NCBI RefSeq assembly: GCF_019396355.1
Contig: NZ_JAHKRK010000008.1
Span: forward strand, 18,628-82,627
Direction: 5' to 3'
Source: Pseudonocardia nigra
GTDB lineage: Bacteria; Actinomycetota; Actinomycetes; Mycobacteriales; Pseudonocardiaceae
DNA: 64,000 bases
The position numbers were made by a program, and so were the translations under genes. Positions 1-8,638 of this stretch are shown piece after piece. Within the stretch, counting starts at the first letter, position 1; the number at the start of each line of letters is the position of its first letter. Under the pieces are notes generated by a model. The model was given only the letters and a program-made list of their open reading frames with translations. It had not been told where the DNA came from and did no database searches.

Positions 1-457
1 CGACACCCCCGTGCTCGTGCTCACCGCGCGCGGCAGCGAGCGGGACGTGGTGCGCGGGCTCCGGCTGGGCGCCGACGACTACCTGGTGAAACCGGTGCGG
101 CTGCAGGAGCTGCTCGCCCGCGTGGAGACAGTGACGCGCCGGGCCCGGGCCGCGGAACCCGCGGCCTCCGACGTCGTCGCGATCGACGACCTGCGCGTGG
201 ACCTCGTGGCGCGGCGCGCCACGGTCGCCGACCGGGAGGTGCCGCTCACCGCGAAGGAGTTCGACATCCTCACCGTGCTGGCCCGCAGGCCGGGCGCCGC
301 GGTGAGCAGGCAACAGCTCCTCGACGAGGTCTGGGGCGACGCCTACCTCGCCGTCTCGCGCTCGCTGGACGTCCACTTGGCGGCGCTGCGCAGCAAGCTC
401 GGGAGGCCGGGCCTGCTCGCGACGATCCGCGGCTTCGGCTACCGGCTGGGGGACTGA
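1..457 (+). CDS. OmpR-family response regulator, 5' end missing
   Basis: The window opens inside this gene; about 151 C-terminal residues are visible. They contain the end of a receiver domain (LTARG, then GADDYLVKP with the conserved Lys) and a complete OmpR/PhoB winged helix ending in IRGFGYRL. The phosphoacceptor Asp lies before the window. The stop at 455-457 is one base before the TTG of a histidine kinase, so the two form a two-component operon with the lipoprotein gene that follows. It is expected to act as a cytoplasmic transcription factor; the target genes are unknown. Because the partner kinase is frameshifted, this regulator may lack its cognate input. Confidence 0.93.
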   Translation, partial: DTPVLVLTARGSERDVVRGLRLGADDYLVKPVRLQELLARVETVTRRARAAEPAASDVVAIDDLRVDLVARRATVADREVPLTAKEFDILTVLARRPGAAVSRQQLLDEVWGDAYLAVSRSLDVHLAALRSKLGRPGLLATIRGFGYRLGD

Positions 458-458
458 G

Positions 459-1839
459 TTGCGCCGCAGGCTGCTGCTCGTCCTGTCAGCGTTCTCGGTG
501 GTGGCCGTCGCCGGGTTCGCCCTCCCCCTGCTGAGCAGCACGGCGGCCGAGCGGACGCAGGCGTTCGTGCTCGTGCACACCACCGACCTGGACCGGTTCG
601 CCGCGCTCGCGCAGCAGGCGAGCGGCCCGGACGGGGTGGCAGCGCTGGAGCAGGAGGTCCGGGCGCACCACGAGGTGTACGGCGAAGGGGTGGTGGTGGT
701 CGACCGTGCGGGCCGCCCGATCGTCGAGGCGGGTCTGCTGGTGGGCGACCCCGGCGTCCCGGCCGCCGTCGACGCCGCGCTGCGCAACCAGCCGCCGGTG
801 CGGCCCACCCGGCTCGGGCCGTGGTCGGACGAACCCCTGCTGCTGGGTCGCCCGGTCGGCACAGGCACGCAGGTCGGCGGGGCCGTCGTGCTGCGCGCCG
901 AGCCCGCGGCGGCCGCCGCCGACATCGCCACGTACTGGGCGCTGATCCTGCTCGGGGCGCTGGCCGCCGCGGCCGCCTGCACGGCACTCGCGCTCTCGCT
1001 CGCCCGATGGGTGCTGCGTCCGGTCCGGGAGCTCGCCGGCGGCGTCCGGACCGTGACCGAGGGGCACCCCGGCGCGCACGTCTCCCCGCGCGCCGGGCCG
1101 GTGGAGCTGCGCGAGCTCGCCGTCGCGTTCAACCGGATGACGGACGCGGTCTCGACGAGCGCCGAGCAGCAGCGCCGCCTCGTCGCCGACACCTCCCACC
1201 AGCTGCGCAACCCGCTGGCCGCGCTGCGCCTGCGCGTGGACACCCTCGACGCCCACGTCGGCGACGGCGGCCGGAAGGCCTACGGCTCCACCGTCGCCGA
1301 GGTCGACCGGCTCGAAGCGCTCCTGGACGGCCTGCTCGACCTCGCCACCGCCGAGAGCCGCGCCACCGACCTCGCAGCGGGCGGCGAGCCCGCCGGGCGC
1401 ACCGACCTCGCCGCCGTGATGGCCGAGCGGGTGGACGGGTGGCGGCCGGTCGCCGAGCGGGCCGGCGTACGGCTGTGCGACGACACCGGCGGCGAGCCGA
1501 TCGACGTGGCCTGTTCGTCGTCCGAGCTGGAGCAGGTGCTCGACGTCCTCATCGACAACGCGGTCAAGCACACCCCGGAGGGCACCACGGTGCGGGTGCG
1601 ACCCGAGCGGCGCGGCGACTCGGCGGTGCTCGAGGTGCGCGACGACGGCGTTGCCCCCGGCCGACCTGCGGCGGGCGACCGAGCGGTTCTGGCGGGCGTC
1701 GCGCCGGGACGTGCGCGGCTCCGGGTTGGGCCTGGCGATCGCCGAGCAGCTGGTGCGGGCCAACGGGGGCGCGATGCGGCTGGCGTCGCCACCCGGGGGC
1801 GGGTTCGTGGTCACCGTCGACCTGCCGGTGGTGGCGTGA
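459..1839 (+). pseudogene. Sensor histidine kinase, frameshifted in the ATPase domain
   Basis: The intact part has an N-terminal membrane segment, an extracytoplasmic domain, a second membrane segment near residues 150-175, a HAMP linker, a HisKA box (SHQLRNPL, His near residue 247) and an N box (IDNAVKHTPEG). After VRDDG the frame is lost at about 1645-1655. The remainder (LPPADLRRATERFWR, then GSGLGLAIAEQLV) continues in another frame to a stop at 1837-1839. Restoring five bases after the Gly codon would give the usual DDGPGLPPADL G1 box, so a 5-nt deletion is the simplest reading. Without repair the kinase lacks its G2 box. Sequencing error cannot be excluded. Confidence 0.85.
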
Positions 1840-2768
1840 ACGTCTCGCGGCGCACCCTCCTGCGCGCTCTCGCCGCCGTCCCGCTCGCCGCCGGGTGCGC
1901 CGTGGGCGAACCGGCCGAACCGCTCGTGCTCGCGGCGGGCGAGCCGGGCGGGTTCTACGTCGAGTTCGGCGAGCTGCTCGCGCAGCAGTTGCGCGCGGCC
2001 GGAATCCCGGCGGAGGTGACGGGCACCGGCGGCAGCGTCGACAACGTGGCGCACGTGGCAGGCGGCAGTGCCGCGGTCGGACTGTCGCTCACCGACATCG
2101 CGCTGGCGGCCCGGGCCGGCGAACCGCCGTTCCCCGCGCCGGTGCCGCTGCTCGCGATCGGGCGCGTCTACGAGAACTACATGCAGCTGGTGGTGCGCGC
2201 CGAGGACCCGATCACCGAGGTCGCCGACCTGGCGGGCCGTCCGATCTCGCTGGGCGCCGTCGGGTCGGGCGCCGCGGTCTTCGGCGACCGGCTGCTCGCC
2301 GTCGCCGGCGTCGCGGCGCGGGTGACCCGGCGTCCGCTGCGCGACGCCGTCGCCGCACTGGCCGACGGGCGCGCCGACGCACTGCTCTGGTCGGGCGGGG
2401 TCCCCACCCCGGGGCTCGCGGAGCTCGCGGCCCTGCGGCCCATCCGGCTCCTCCCGCTCGACGCGCACCTGGCGGGGCTGCGGGCCCGGCACGGCGGCGC
2501 CTACGGTCCGGTGACGGTGCCCGCCGGCGCCTACGGGACCGCACGGCCGGTGCCGACGGTCGGCGTCGCGAACCTGCTCGTCTGCGGACCCACCCTGCCC
2601 GCCGCGGTGGCCGCAGCGGTGGCCCGCACCCTCGTCGGCGCGGCCCCCGCGCTCGTGCCGGCATCGGCGCTGGGCACCCAGTACCTCGACCAGCGGTCGC
2701 TGATCGGGACGGGCGACGTGCCGCTGCACCCGGGCGCGGCGGCCGCGTACCGCGACCTGCACGGATGA
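1836..2768 (+). CDS. TAXI-type solute-binding lipoprotein
   Basis: This 310-residue protein starts at GTG 1836, overlapping the kinase stop as GTGA, so translation is coupled. It begins with a twin-Arg-like SRRTLLRAL stretch and a lipobox ending in AAGC. The mature part resembles TAXI family TRAP receptors: GGFYVEFGELLAQQL, TGGSVDN, an LSLTDIA segment and YENYMQLVVR. TAXI proteins bind small organic ligands outside the membrane. No TRAP permease is in view, and the gene sits in a two-component operon, so a ligand-presenting sensor partner is plausible. That role is inference; the fold assignment is fairly secure. Confidence 0.8.
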   Translation: MNVSRRTLLRALAAVPLAAGCAVGEPAEPLVLAAGEPGGFYVEFGELLAQQLRAAGIPAEVTGTGGSVDNVAHVAGGSAAVGLSLTDIALAARAGEPPFPAPVPLLAIGRVYENYMQLVVRAEDPITEVADLAGRPISLGAVGSGAAVFGDRLLAVAGVAARVTRRPLRDAVAALADGRADALLWSGGVPTPGLAELAALRPIRLLPLDAHLAGLRARHGGAYGPVTVPAGAYGTARPVPTVGVANLLVCGPTLPAAVAAAVARTLVGAAPALVPASALGTQYLDQRSLIGTGDVPLHPGAAAAYRDLHG

Positions 2769-2895
2769 ACCGCCCGCAGCGCGCCCGGGGCTTCGCCCTA
2801 AGCGACCGTAAAGATCCGCCGTCACCGCTGGCCCCCGGCCGCGGCCGCGCCTACGTTTCGTCCCGCAACTCCGGCGCGACGAGGAGCGGGAGCTC

Positions 2896-4222
2896 ATGAC
2901 CACATCGGACACCGCAGCACAGACACCACCCACCGGGCTCGGCGGCAAGGTCCGCCGCGTCGGGCCGGGGCTGCTCGCCGCGGCCACCGGCGTCGGCGCG
3001 GGCGACCTGGTGGCCACCATGATCGCCGGCGCCCAGTTCGGCACGGTCCTGCTCTGGGCGGCCGTCCTGGGCACCGTACTCAAGCTCGCCCTCGCCGAGG
3101 GTGTCGGACGCTGGCACCTCATGTCGGGTGCCACCCTGCTCGACGGCTGGCGCCGGCTGGGCTACTGGGCAACCGGGTTCTTCGGCGTCTACATCGTGAT
3201 CTGGGGCTTCGCCTACGGCGCCACCGCGATGTCCGCCGTCGGGCTGCCCCTCAACGCCCTGTTCCCCGTGCTCGACGTGCGGTACTGGGGCATGATCGCC
3301 GGCGTAGCCGGGCTCGTGCTGGTGTGGGCACAGCGGTACGCGGCGTTCGAGAAGCTGATGGTCGCCCTGACCGGCGTCATGTTCGTCGCCGTGATCATCA
3401 CGGCCGCGCTCGTCGGGCCCGATCTGGGCGGTCTCTTCAGCGGCCTGGTCCCGCGGCTGCCCGAGGGCTCCACGATCTACGTGCTCGGCCTGGTCGGCGG
3501 CGTCGGCGGCACGATCACGCTCGGCGCGTACGGCTACTGGATGCTCGCCAAGGGCTGGCGCGGCACCGGATGGCTGTCGATGATGCGGCTCGACAACGCC
3601 GTCGGGTACGTCCTGACCGGCATCTTCGTGGTCGCGATGCTGGTGGTCGGCGCCGAGATCCTGCTCGGCGAGAACATCACCGGTGGCGACCGGGGCCTGC
3701 TCACGCTGGGCGACCGGCTCGGCGAGCAGTACGGCGAGTGAGTGGTCGCGGATCGTGTTCCTCGTCGGGTTCTTCGCCGTCAGCGCCACCTCGCTGCTGG
3801 GCGTGTGGAACGGCGTCAGCCTGCTGTTCGCCGACTGGACCCGGATCATCCGGCTGCCGCACGGCACGAAGGCGGCGATCGGCGGAACCGGCGAGGCCGG
3901 CCCGGCGAAGAGCATCGACGAGCACGCCTACGAGGCCAGTGCAGCCGAGCGCAGCCCCGCCTTCCGCGGCTACGTCCTCTGGCTGACGATCCCGCCGATG
4001 GCGCTGCTGTTCCTCGACCGCCCGTTCGCCGTCACGCTCGTCTACGGCGTGCTCGGTGCAGCCTTCATGCCGTTCCTCGGTGGCACGCTGCTGTACCTGC
4101 TCAACGCGAAGCGGTTCCTGCGCGAGGGCCGCTCGGGGTGGCTGTCGAACATCCTGCTGGCCGCTGCCGCCCTGCTGTTCCTCGTGCTGCTCGTGTTCGA
4201 CCTGATGGAGCGGTTCGGCTGA
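2896..4222 (+). pseudogene. Nramp-family-like transporter, frameshifted
   Basis: The first part (2896-3741) reads as a polytopic membrane protein with GPGLLAAATGVGAGDLVATM near residue 25 and about seven helices, then stops after LGEQYGE. The rest (SRIVFLVGFFAVSATSLLG to the stop at 4222) continues in another frame with four or five more helices. At the junction the bases read GGCGAGTGAGTGG; removing one GAGT copy restores GEWSR and an open frame of about 440 codons. The family is Nramp-like, but the canonical DPGN metal motif of TM1 is replaced by VGAGD, so manganese or iron transport should not be assumed. The start at 2896 has a purine-rich GAGGAGCGGGAG leader. Confidence 0.82.
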
Positions 4223-4260
4223 GGCTCCGTCACTTCGGGGAGCTACCGCCTCCTGAACGG

Positions 4261-4331
4261 ACGGCACACACCCTCCGTCGGCGGCACACACGGTCGACGG
4301 TGTGTGCCGCCTCCCGTGGCTGTGTGCCGTG
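4261..4331. repeat. Nested inverted repeat of GGCACACAC units (family B, copy 1)
   Basis: Two direct copies of CGGCACACA are followed by two inverted copies. The inner arms GCGGCACACAC (4281-4291) and GTGTGTGCCGC (4300-4310) and the outer arms ACGGCACACA (4261-4270) and TGTGTGCCGT (4321-4330) nest inside each other. It lies between convergent genes and could end transcription from both sides. A related element is at 54521-54588. Confidence 0.8.
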
Positions 4332-4352
4332 GGCTCGGGCTGCGTGGCGGGG

Positions 4353-4898
4353 TCAGACCATCCCCAGCAGCATGACCGCCATCGCCACGGCCATCACCAG
4401 GTGGGCCGCCGCGGCGGCCTGCGGCGCCCGCAGCGCAAGCACGGACGTGCGCAGGCCGACCGCCGGCGCGCCGGCGCCGTCCGGAGCCGCCGGGAGGGAC
4501 CGGCAGCGATCGGCACAGCGCAGCGCGTGCCAGGCGAAGTAGCCGGTGAGCGCGATCGCCACGACCGAGGCGATGCCCGTGGCGGCGTGGGTGTGGCCGG
4601 CGGCCAGCATGAAGAGCATCGCGGCGCTGCCGATCACGTGGTGGCCGGCCTCCCCGTGCAGGCCCCCGCCGCGCACCACGAGCGCCCCGAACCAGGCGGC
4701 GGACAGGACGAACGCGCCCGTCCACACCGGCTGCGGCAACGGGTCGTCGAGCGGGGAGAACATCGCGGCCATCCCGAGGGCCATGACCGCGGACGAGACC
4801 TCCACGGCGACGTCGCGACGCAGCAGCGCCACGCGCAGCACGTGCAGCGGGGCCAGGGCGAGGCAGACCACCGCCAGCGCGCCGTTCACCCAGGTCAT
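4353..4898 (-). CDS. DUF5134-type membrane protein
   Basis: A 181-residue protein with five or six predicted membrane helices. It begins VNGALAVVCLALAPLHVLRV and contains a histidine-rich GEAGHHVIGSAAMLFMLAAGHTHAA region that resembles copper-associated DUF5134 proteins. Histidines in helices suggest metal handling, but no catalytic role is shown. The start at ATG 4898 follows a GGAGGGG ribosome site. It lies downstream of the multicopper oxidase on the same strand with a 113-bp gap, so a shared copper-related role is likely but inferred. Confidence 0.7.
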   Translation of the reverse strand: MTWVNGALAVVCLALAPLHVLRVALLRRDVAVEVSSAVMALGMAAMFSPLDDPLPQPVWTGAFVLSAAWFGALVVRGGGLHGEAGHHVIGSAAMLFMLAAGHTHAATGIASVVAIALTGYFAWHALRCADRCRSLPAAPDGAGAPAVGLRTSVLALRAPQAAAAAHLVMAVAMAVMLLGMV

Positions 4899-5011
4899 CC
4901 GCGTCCCCTCCGCACCCCTCGGCGGGCAGCTGATCCACGGGAACGATAACCACCGCTGCGGCCCGCGCAACCGGATCGGTCCCAGCTCACGACGGATCTC
5001 CGCAGGGATCG

Positions 5012-6564
5012 TCACACCGTGCGGATGGTCGCCATCATCGCCATGTCCTCGTGCTCGAGATTGTGGCAGTGCATGACGAACTTCCCGGTGTAGTCGCTGA
5101 ACCGCATCGCGACGTCCACCACCTCCGCAGGCCGGACGTCGACCGTGTCCTTCCACCCGGCGTCGAACGGGCCAGGCGGACGGCCGTTGCGGGACAGCAC
5201 CTGGAACGGGTCGAGGTGCACGTGGACCGGATGGTGGACGTCGGTGACGAACCGCCAGATCTCGGTCTCCCCCAGCGGGATGTCGGCGAGGGAGGCGTCG
5301 GGGTCGAAGGAGGTGCCGTTGATCGTCCAGCCGCTGTGGTCGCCGACGGCGCCGCGGGTGAAGTCGAAGGTGCGCACGGTCGCGCCCGGAGCCGGCACCA
5401 GTGGCTCCACCTCCGAAAGCCGGTCGGGCACCCGGCTGTCGTCGGCGGCGGCGCGGACCACGCGGAACCGCATGACGTCGGCGGCGCGTCCGGTGCCCAG
5501 CCCGTTGACCATCGTGACCTCGGCGCCCACCGGCAGCACGGAGAAGTCGACGAACACGTCGAACCGCTCGGCCGGCGCCATCTCGATCGCCTGGTGCGTC
5601 ACGGGCGCGGCGAGCAGGCCGCCGTCGGCGCCGATCTGCACCAGGGGCAGGTCGGGACCGCCGGGCACGGTCAGGGCGATCCGGAAGCGCCGGGCGTTGG
5701 CGGCGTTGAGCAGCCGCAGCCGGTAGCACGCCGCGTCGACCTCGTGCACCGGCCAGGGCGCGCCGTTGACCAGCACGACGTCGCCGAGCACGCCCTCCAT
5801 CCACTCGTCCTCCACGCCGGGGAGCGAACGCATCCCCTGGTCCAGCGCGGGTAGGCGAACGACCCGTCCTCGGCGAACGACCGGTCGCAGATCATCAGCG
5901 GCAGCTCGCGCTCGCCGCGGGGCAGCGGAAGCGCGTCCTCGACGTCGTCGCGCACCAGGTGGAACCCGGCGAGCCCGCGGTAGACGGCCGGGCCGGTGAA
6001 GTCCATCCGGTGGTCGTGGTACCAGAGCGTTGCCGCGCGCTGCTCCATCGGATAGCGGTAGTCGTGCTCGCCTGCCGACACGTCGCCGAGCATCCCGTGG
6101 TGCCCGCTCCAGTTGCGGGTGTCGCCCACCGGCAGCACCAGGTCCAGCGGCCAGCCGTCGTGCTCGGCGGGCGTGTGCCCGCCGTGCAGGTGGACGACGG
6201 TGGGCACCGGCAGCTCATTGCGGTGCCGGACGACCACCGGGCGGCCGCGCCGGGTCTCGATCGTCGGACCGGGGAAGATCCCGTCGTAGCCGAGGATCGG
6301 CGTACGCATCCCTGGCAGGATCTCCGCCTGCGCCACCCGCTGCGTCACCTGGTAGAGCTCCGCCCCGGTCGGATCGGTGCCTACCGGGCGGGCCACGGGC
6401 GGCACCGGCAGCGGCACCCGGAACGCCTCGGGCAGCGGCACCCTGCTGACGAGCTGCTCCCCGGTCTGCCCGGCGGCACCGCCGAGGCTGCAGCCGGCCA
6501 GCGCCGCACCGGCGGCCGCACCGTCGAGCAGCCCCAGGAACGCCCGTCGCGACACCGGGCTCAT
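5012..6564 (-). pseudogene. Multicopper oxidase, single-base frameshift
   Basis: The N-terminal part (6564 to about 5849) starts with a Tat-type signal SRRAFLGLLDG and a lipobox-like LAGC, followed by the copper motifs VHLHGGH and WYHDHR. The C-terminal part (from about 5848 to 5012) is in another frame and carries HPVHVHLDPF and MHCHNLEHEDMAMM, completing the type 1/2/3 copper ligands. The shift lies after FAYP at 5848-5849; inserting one base gives FAYPALDQGMRSLPG and 518 codons in all. Proteins of this type oxidise Cu(I) or organic substrates outside the cell. The start overlaps the preceding small ORF as ATGA. It is a pseudogene or an assembly error. Confidence 0.87.
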
Positions 6565-6686
6565 CGCACGGCCTCGCTGTGCTTACCCACCCCGCCGGCT
6601 CCGCAGGCTCCGCCAGCTGCCGTCCCCGGGTGCTCGGCCGGCGCGCGCAGGCGCTGCAACACCGACTCGCTCGCAAGCTCGCTCAT
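6561..6686 (-). CDS. Small ORF coupled between membrane protein and multicopper oxidase
   Basis: A 41-codon reading frame starts at ATG 6686, overlapping the stop of the upstream membrane gene as ATGA, and ends at TGA 6561, overlapping the oxidase start as ATGA. The peptide begins MSELASESVLQRLRAPAEH, then is Gly/Ala-rich with one Cys (GGACGAGGVGK). Third-position GC is about 85 percent, as in neighbouring genes. No family is recognised. It may be a genuine small protein, for example a metal chaperone or leader, or a translation bridge that delivers ribosomes to the oxidase start. Confidence 0.55.
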   Translation of the reverse strand: MSELASESVLQRLRAPAEHPGTAAGGACGAGGVGKHSEAVR

Positions 6687-7108
6687 CGCGCACCGCCCCG
6701 CGGGCGTGCGGCCGAGGGGCTCCACGCCCAGATGGCCAGCAGCACCGACGCCGTCACGATCGCCACCCCCAGCGGGACGTGCAGCTGAAGCTGCCGGGCG
6801 TACCCCATCCCGATCTGGAACCCGTCCGCGAGGAACAGCAGCACCGCGACCGGCACCACCCACACGCGCCCGCGCCCGCCGACCACGTAGGCCAGCGTCG
6901 CCGCGATCACGAACATCGCGACCAGCGCGAGCAGCGAGCCGATGAGCCCGTGCGCCGCGATCGCGTCGACGTCACCGGTGAGGAACATGCCCGCCAGCAC
7001 CGGCTGGGCGAGCACGGCACCGAGGTGCACGGTGATGACGAGCCGCAACAGCCACAGGGAAACCCGGGGGCGGCGGGCAACCGCAACCGGCCGAATCATC
7101 GTGTCCAC
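6683..7108 (-). CDS. Four-helix membrane protein of the oxidase operon
   Basis: A 141-residue protein with four predicted membrane helices (SLWLLRLVITVHLGAVLAQ, LIGSLLALVAMFVIAATLAYV, VWVVPVAVLLFLADGFQIGM, LGVAIVTASVLLAIWAW). It resembles small DUF6220-like proteins, without firm assignment. GTG 7108 is chosen because a TAGCGT hexamer lies 7 nt upstream, giving a leaderless start; ATG 7099 is the alternative. It leads the operon with the small ORF and the multicopper oxidase and is divergent from a PadR gene, which probably represses it through the dyad at 7125-7137. Confidence 0.7.
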   Translation of the reverse strand: MDTMIRPVAVARRPRVSLWLLRLVITVHLGAVLAQPVLAGMFLTGDVDAIAAHGLIGSLLALVAMFVIAATLAYVVGGRGRVWVVPVAVLLFLADGFQIGMGYARQLQLHVPLGVAIVTASVLLAIWAWSPSAARPRGGAR

Positions 7109-7115
7109 GCACCGG

Positions 7116-7137
7116 ACGCTATACGTAGGCTGCCTAC
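7116..7137 (-). promoter_or_regulatory. Minus-strand -10 and PadR-type operator
   Basis: Read on the minus strand, TAGCGT (7116-7121) lies 7 nt before GTG 7108. Just upstream is the perfect dyad GTAGGCTGCCTAC (7125-7137), placed where a bound repressor would block RNA polymerase. The GTAGG/CCTAC arms match those of the element in front of the padR gene. Confidence 0.65.
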
Positions 7138-7144
7138 ACATGCA

Positions 7145-7160
7145 TCAGGGACATCCCTGA
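7145..7160. promoter_or_regulatory. Perfect dyad in the padR divergent region
   Basis: TCAGGGA-CA-TCCCTGA is a perfect inverted repeat with 7-bp arms between the two GTAGG-type dyads. It may be the operator of a second regulator; its sequence is unlike the PadR-type arms. Confidence 0.5.
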
Positions 7161-7190
7161 TCGAACACCGGATGTGGTTGGGCGAGCAGT

Positions 7191-7207
7191 AGGTAGAGTC
7201 CCTACCT
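7191..7207 (+). promoter_or_regulatory. padR promoter with overlapping operator
   Basis: AGGTAG-AGTCC-CTACCT is a perfect inverted repeat ending one base before GTG 7208. It contains the hexamer TAGAGT (7194-7199), which fits a -10 for a leaderless start 8 nt later. Regulator binding here would block its own transcription. Confidence 0.65.
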
Positions 7208-7540
7208 GTGCGACCCGACGCCGTCCGCGGCCATCTCGACGGGCTGATCCTCGCGGTTCTCGAGGACGGCCCCCGGCACGGCTACGCGATCATCGAAGCG
7301 CTCCAGGCCCGCAGCGGCGGCGCGCTCGACCTGCCGACCGGCACCGTCTATCCCGCGCTGCGCCGGCTGGAGCGCGCGGCGCTGCTCTCCGGGGCGTGGA
7401 GCACCGTCGGCGGGCGGGAACGCCGCACCTACTCGCTCACCCGGGCAGGGCGGCACGCGCTGGCGCGGCAGCGCGCGGAGTGGCACGAGTTCAGCGCGGT
7501 CATGGAGTCGGTCCTGCGACCCGCGGGGGGCGTGGCATGA
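7208..7540 (+). CDS. PadR-family transcriptional repressor
   Basis: A 110-residue winged-helix protein of typical PadR size. It contains LDGLILAVLEDGPRHGYAII, the LPTGTVYPALRRLE recognition region and the wing GGRERRTYSLT. The GTG start directly follows a palindromic operator and a -10-like hexamer, so the mRNA is probably leaderless and self-repressed. The stop overlaps the next gene as ATGA. PadR proteins usually respond to small toxic ligands; here the divergent oxidase operon and the downstream membrane gene are the likely targets. The ligand is unknown. Confidence 0.9.
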   Translation: MRPDAVRGHLDGLILAVLEDGPRHGYAIIEALQARSGGALDLPTGTVYPALRRLERAALLSGAWSTVGGRERRTYSLTRAGRHALARQRAEWHEFSAVMESVLRPAGGVA

Positions 7541-8202
7541 GGACCGTCGACCCGGTCGCCGACCACATCGCCGAGCTGGAGCGCTCCCTGCGCGGTCCGG
7601 CCCGGGCCCGCCGCAGCATGATCGCCGAGGCCAGGGCGGGGCTGGAGGACGCCGCCGACGCCTACCGGGAGTGCGGGCTGGACGCCGCGCGTGCCGCCGC
7701 CAGAGCGGTACGGGACTTCGGCGGCATCCCCGAGGTCGCCCCGCAGTTCCAGGAGGAGCTCACCGCGCGCCAGGGCAGGCGGAACGCGCTGCTGCTCGCC
7801 GTGGTGTTCCCCGCGATGCTGTTCGGCTGGGACCTGCTGGCGTCGAGCGGAATGATCGCGTGGAAGCCGGGCCCGCCGGCCGTCGCGGTGGTGGTGCTGG
7901 CGAAGACGCTGGACGCCGCGGCCGCGCTCGTCGCGGTCGCGGCGCTCGTCCTACTGGCGGCGACGTTCCGCCGCACCATGTCACCGCGCCGCGTCACGGC
8001 CGCGGTCGGTCTCACAGGAATGGTGGGGAGTGCGGTCTGCAGCGTCACGTGCATGGCGATGAACCTGGTGGACCCCCGCGCCACCGTGGAGTCGTTCGTG
8101 GCGAGCCCGGTGGCCCTGGCCGTGTTCGCGGGCTCCATGGGGGTCGTCACCGTCGTCGTCCGTGCGGCGGTGCGGACGCTGCGCGTGGCGCGGTGGGGCT
8201 GA
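7537..8202 (+). CDS. Membrane protein with permease-prefix-like N-terminus
   Basis: A 221-residue protein translationally coupled to padR by an ATGA overlap. Residues 1-80 are helical and charged (DHIAELERSLRGPARARRSM), resembling the permease prefix domain that accompanies PadR regulators. Four membrane helices follow (NALLLAVVFPAMLFGWDLL, ALVAVAALVLLAATF and two more). Similar PadR-linked proteins are thought to act in membrane stress or ABC export modules, but no permease motif is present. Function unassigned. Confidence 0.72.
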   Translation: MRTVDPVADHIAELERSLRGPARARRSMIAEARAGLEDAADAYRECGLDAARAAARAVRDFGGIPEVAPQFQEELTARQGRRNALLLAVVFPAMLFGWDLLASSGMIAWKPGPPAVAVVVLAKTLDAAAALVAVAALVLLAATFRRTMSPRRVTAAVGLTGMVGSAVCSVTCMAMNLVDPRATVESFVASPVALAVFAGSMGVVTVVVRAAVRTLRVARWG

Positions 8203-8230
8203 GCGGGGCGGCCATCGGTCCTGCGTCGGC

Positions 8231-8638
8231 TCAGACGAGCGAGCGCACGCGCAGGTCGGGTAGCGCAGCGGCGAGCACGTCGAAGTCGCGGTCGCAGTGC
8301 ACCAGGGTGGCGCCGGAGCGGATCGCGGCGGCCGCGATCAGGCAGTCGACGATGGACCGGACCGTGTGGCCCCGGCTGCGAACGGCCCGGAACGCGGCAG
8401 CGGCGTCCCGGAAGTCGAGGTGAGGGTCCAGGGGGAGCGTCCGGAGCCCGCTCGTGAGCTTCTCCACCTGGTCTAGGGCCCGGCCGGGCGGCACACCGGC
8501 GAGCAGCTCCATGACGACGGGCTCGGTGACGGCGACCGCGGCCGGTTCCTCATGGAGGAGACGCCGGACCTCGAGGTTCGCCCGAGAGCCCGTCCGCCGC
8601 AGGTACTCCACCCACGCGGACGTGTCGATCAGATCCAC
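8231..8638 (-). CDS. VapC-type PIN-domain toxin
   Basis: A 135-residue PIN domain with the expected acidic residues: Asp in MDLIDTSAW, Glu in [10 protein letters not shown], Asp in [12 protein letters not shown] and Asp in HCDRDFD. VapC toxins are Mg-dependent ribonucleases that cut tRNA or rRNA. The start overlaps the end of the vapB-like gene by 10 bp, the usual antitoxin-toxin coupling. The active site looks complete. Confidence 0.9.
   Translation of the reverse strand: MDLIDTSAWVEYLRRTGSRANLEVRRLLHEEPAAVAVTEPVVMELLAGVPPGRALDQVEKLTSGLRTLPLDPHLDFRDAAAAFRAVRSRGHTVRSIVDCLIAAAAIRSGATLVHCDRDFDVLAAALPDLRVRSLV

Noticed and set aside
459..2768. Single long frame joining kinase and TAXI lipoprotein
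   Set aside because: Between about 1650 and 1836 the frame encodes Gly/Arg/Ala-rich nonsense while the true kinase end is in another frame; the lipoprotein has its own GTG and signal peptide.
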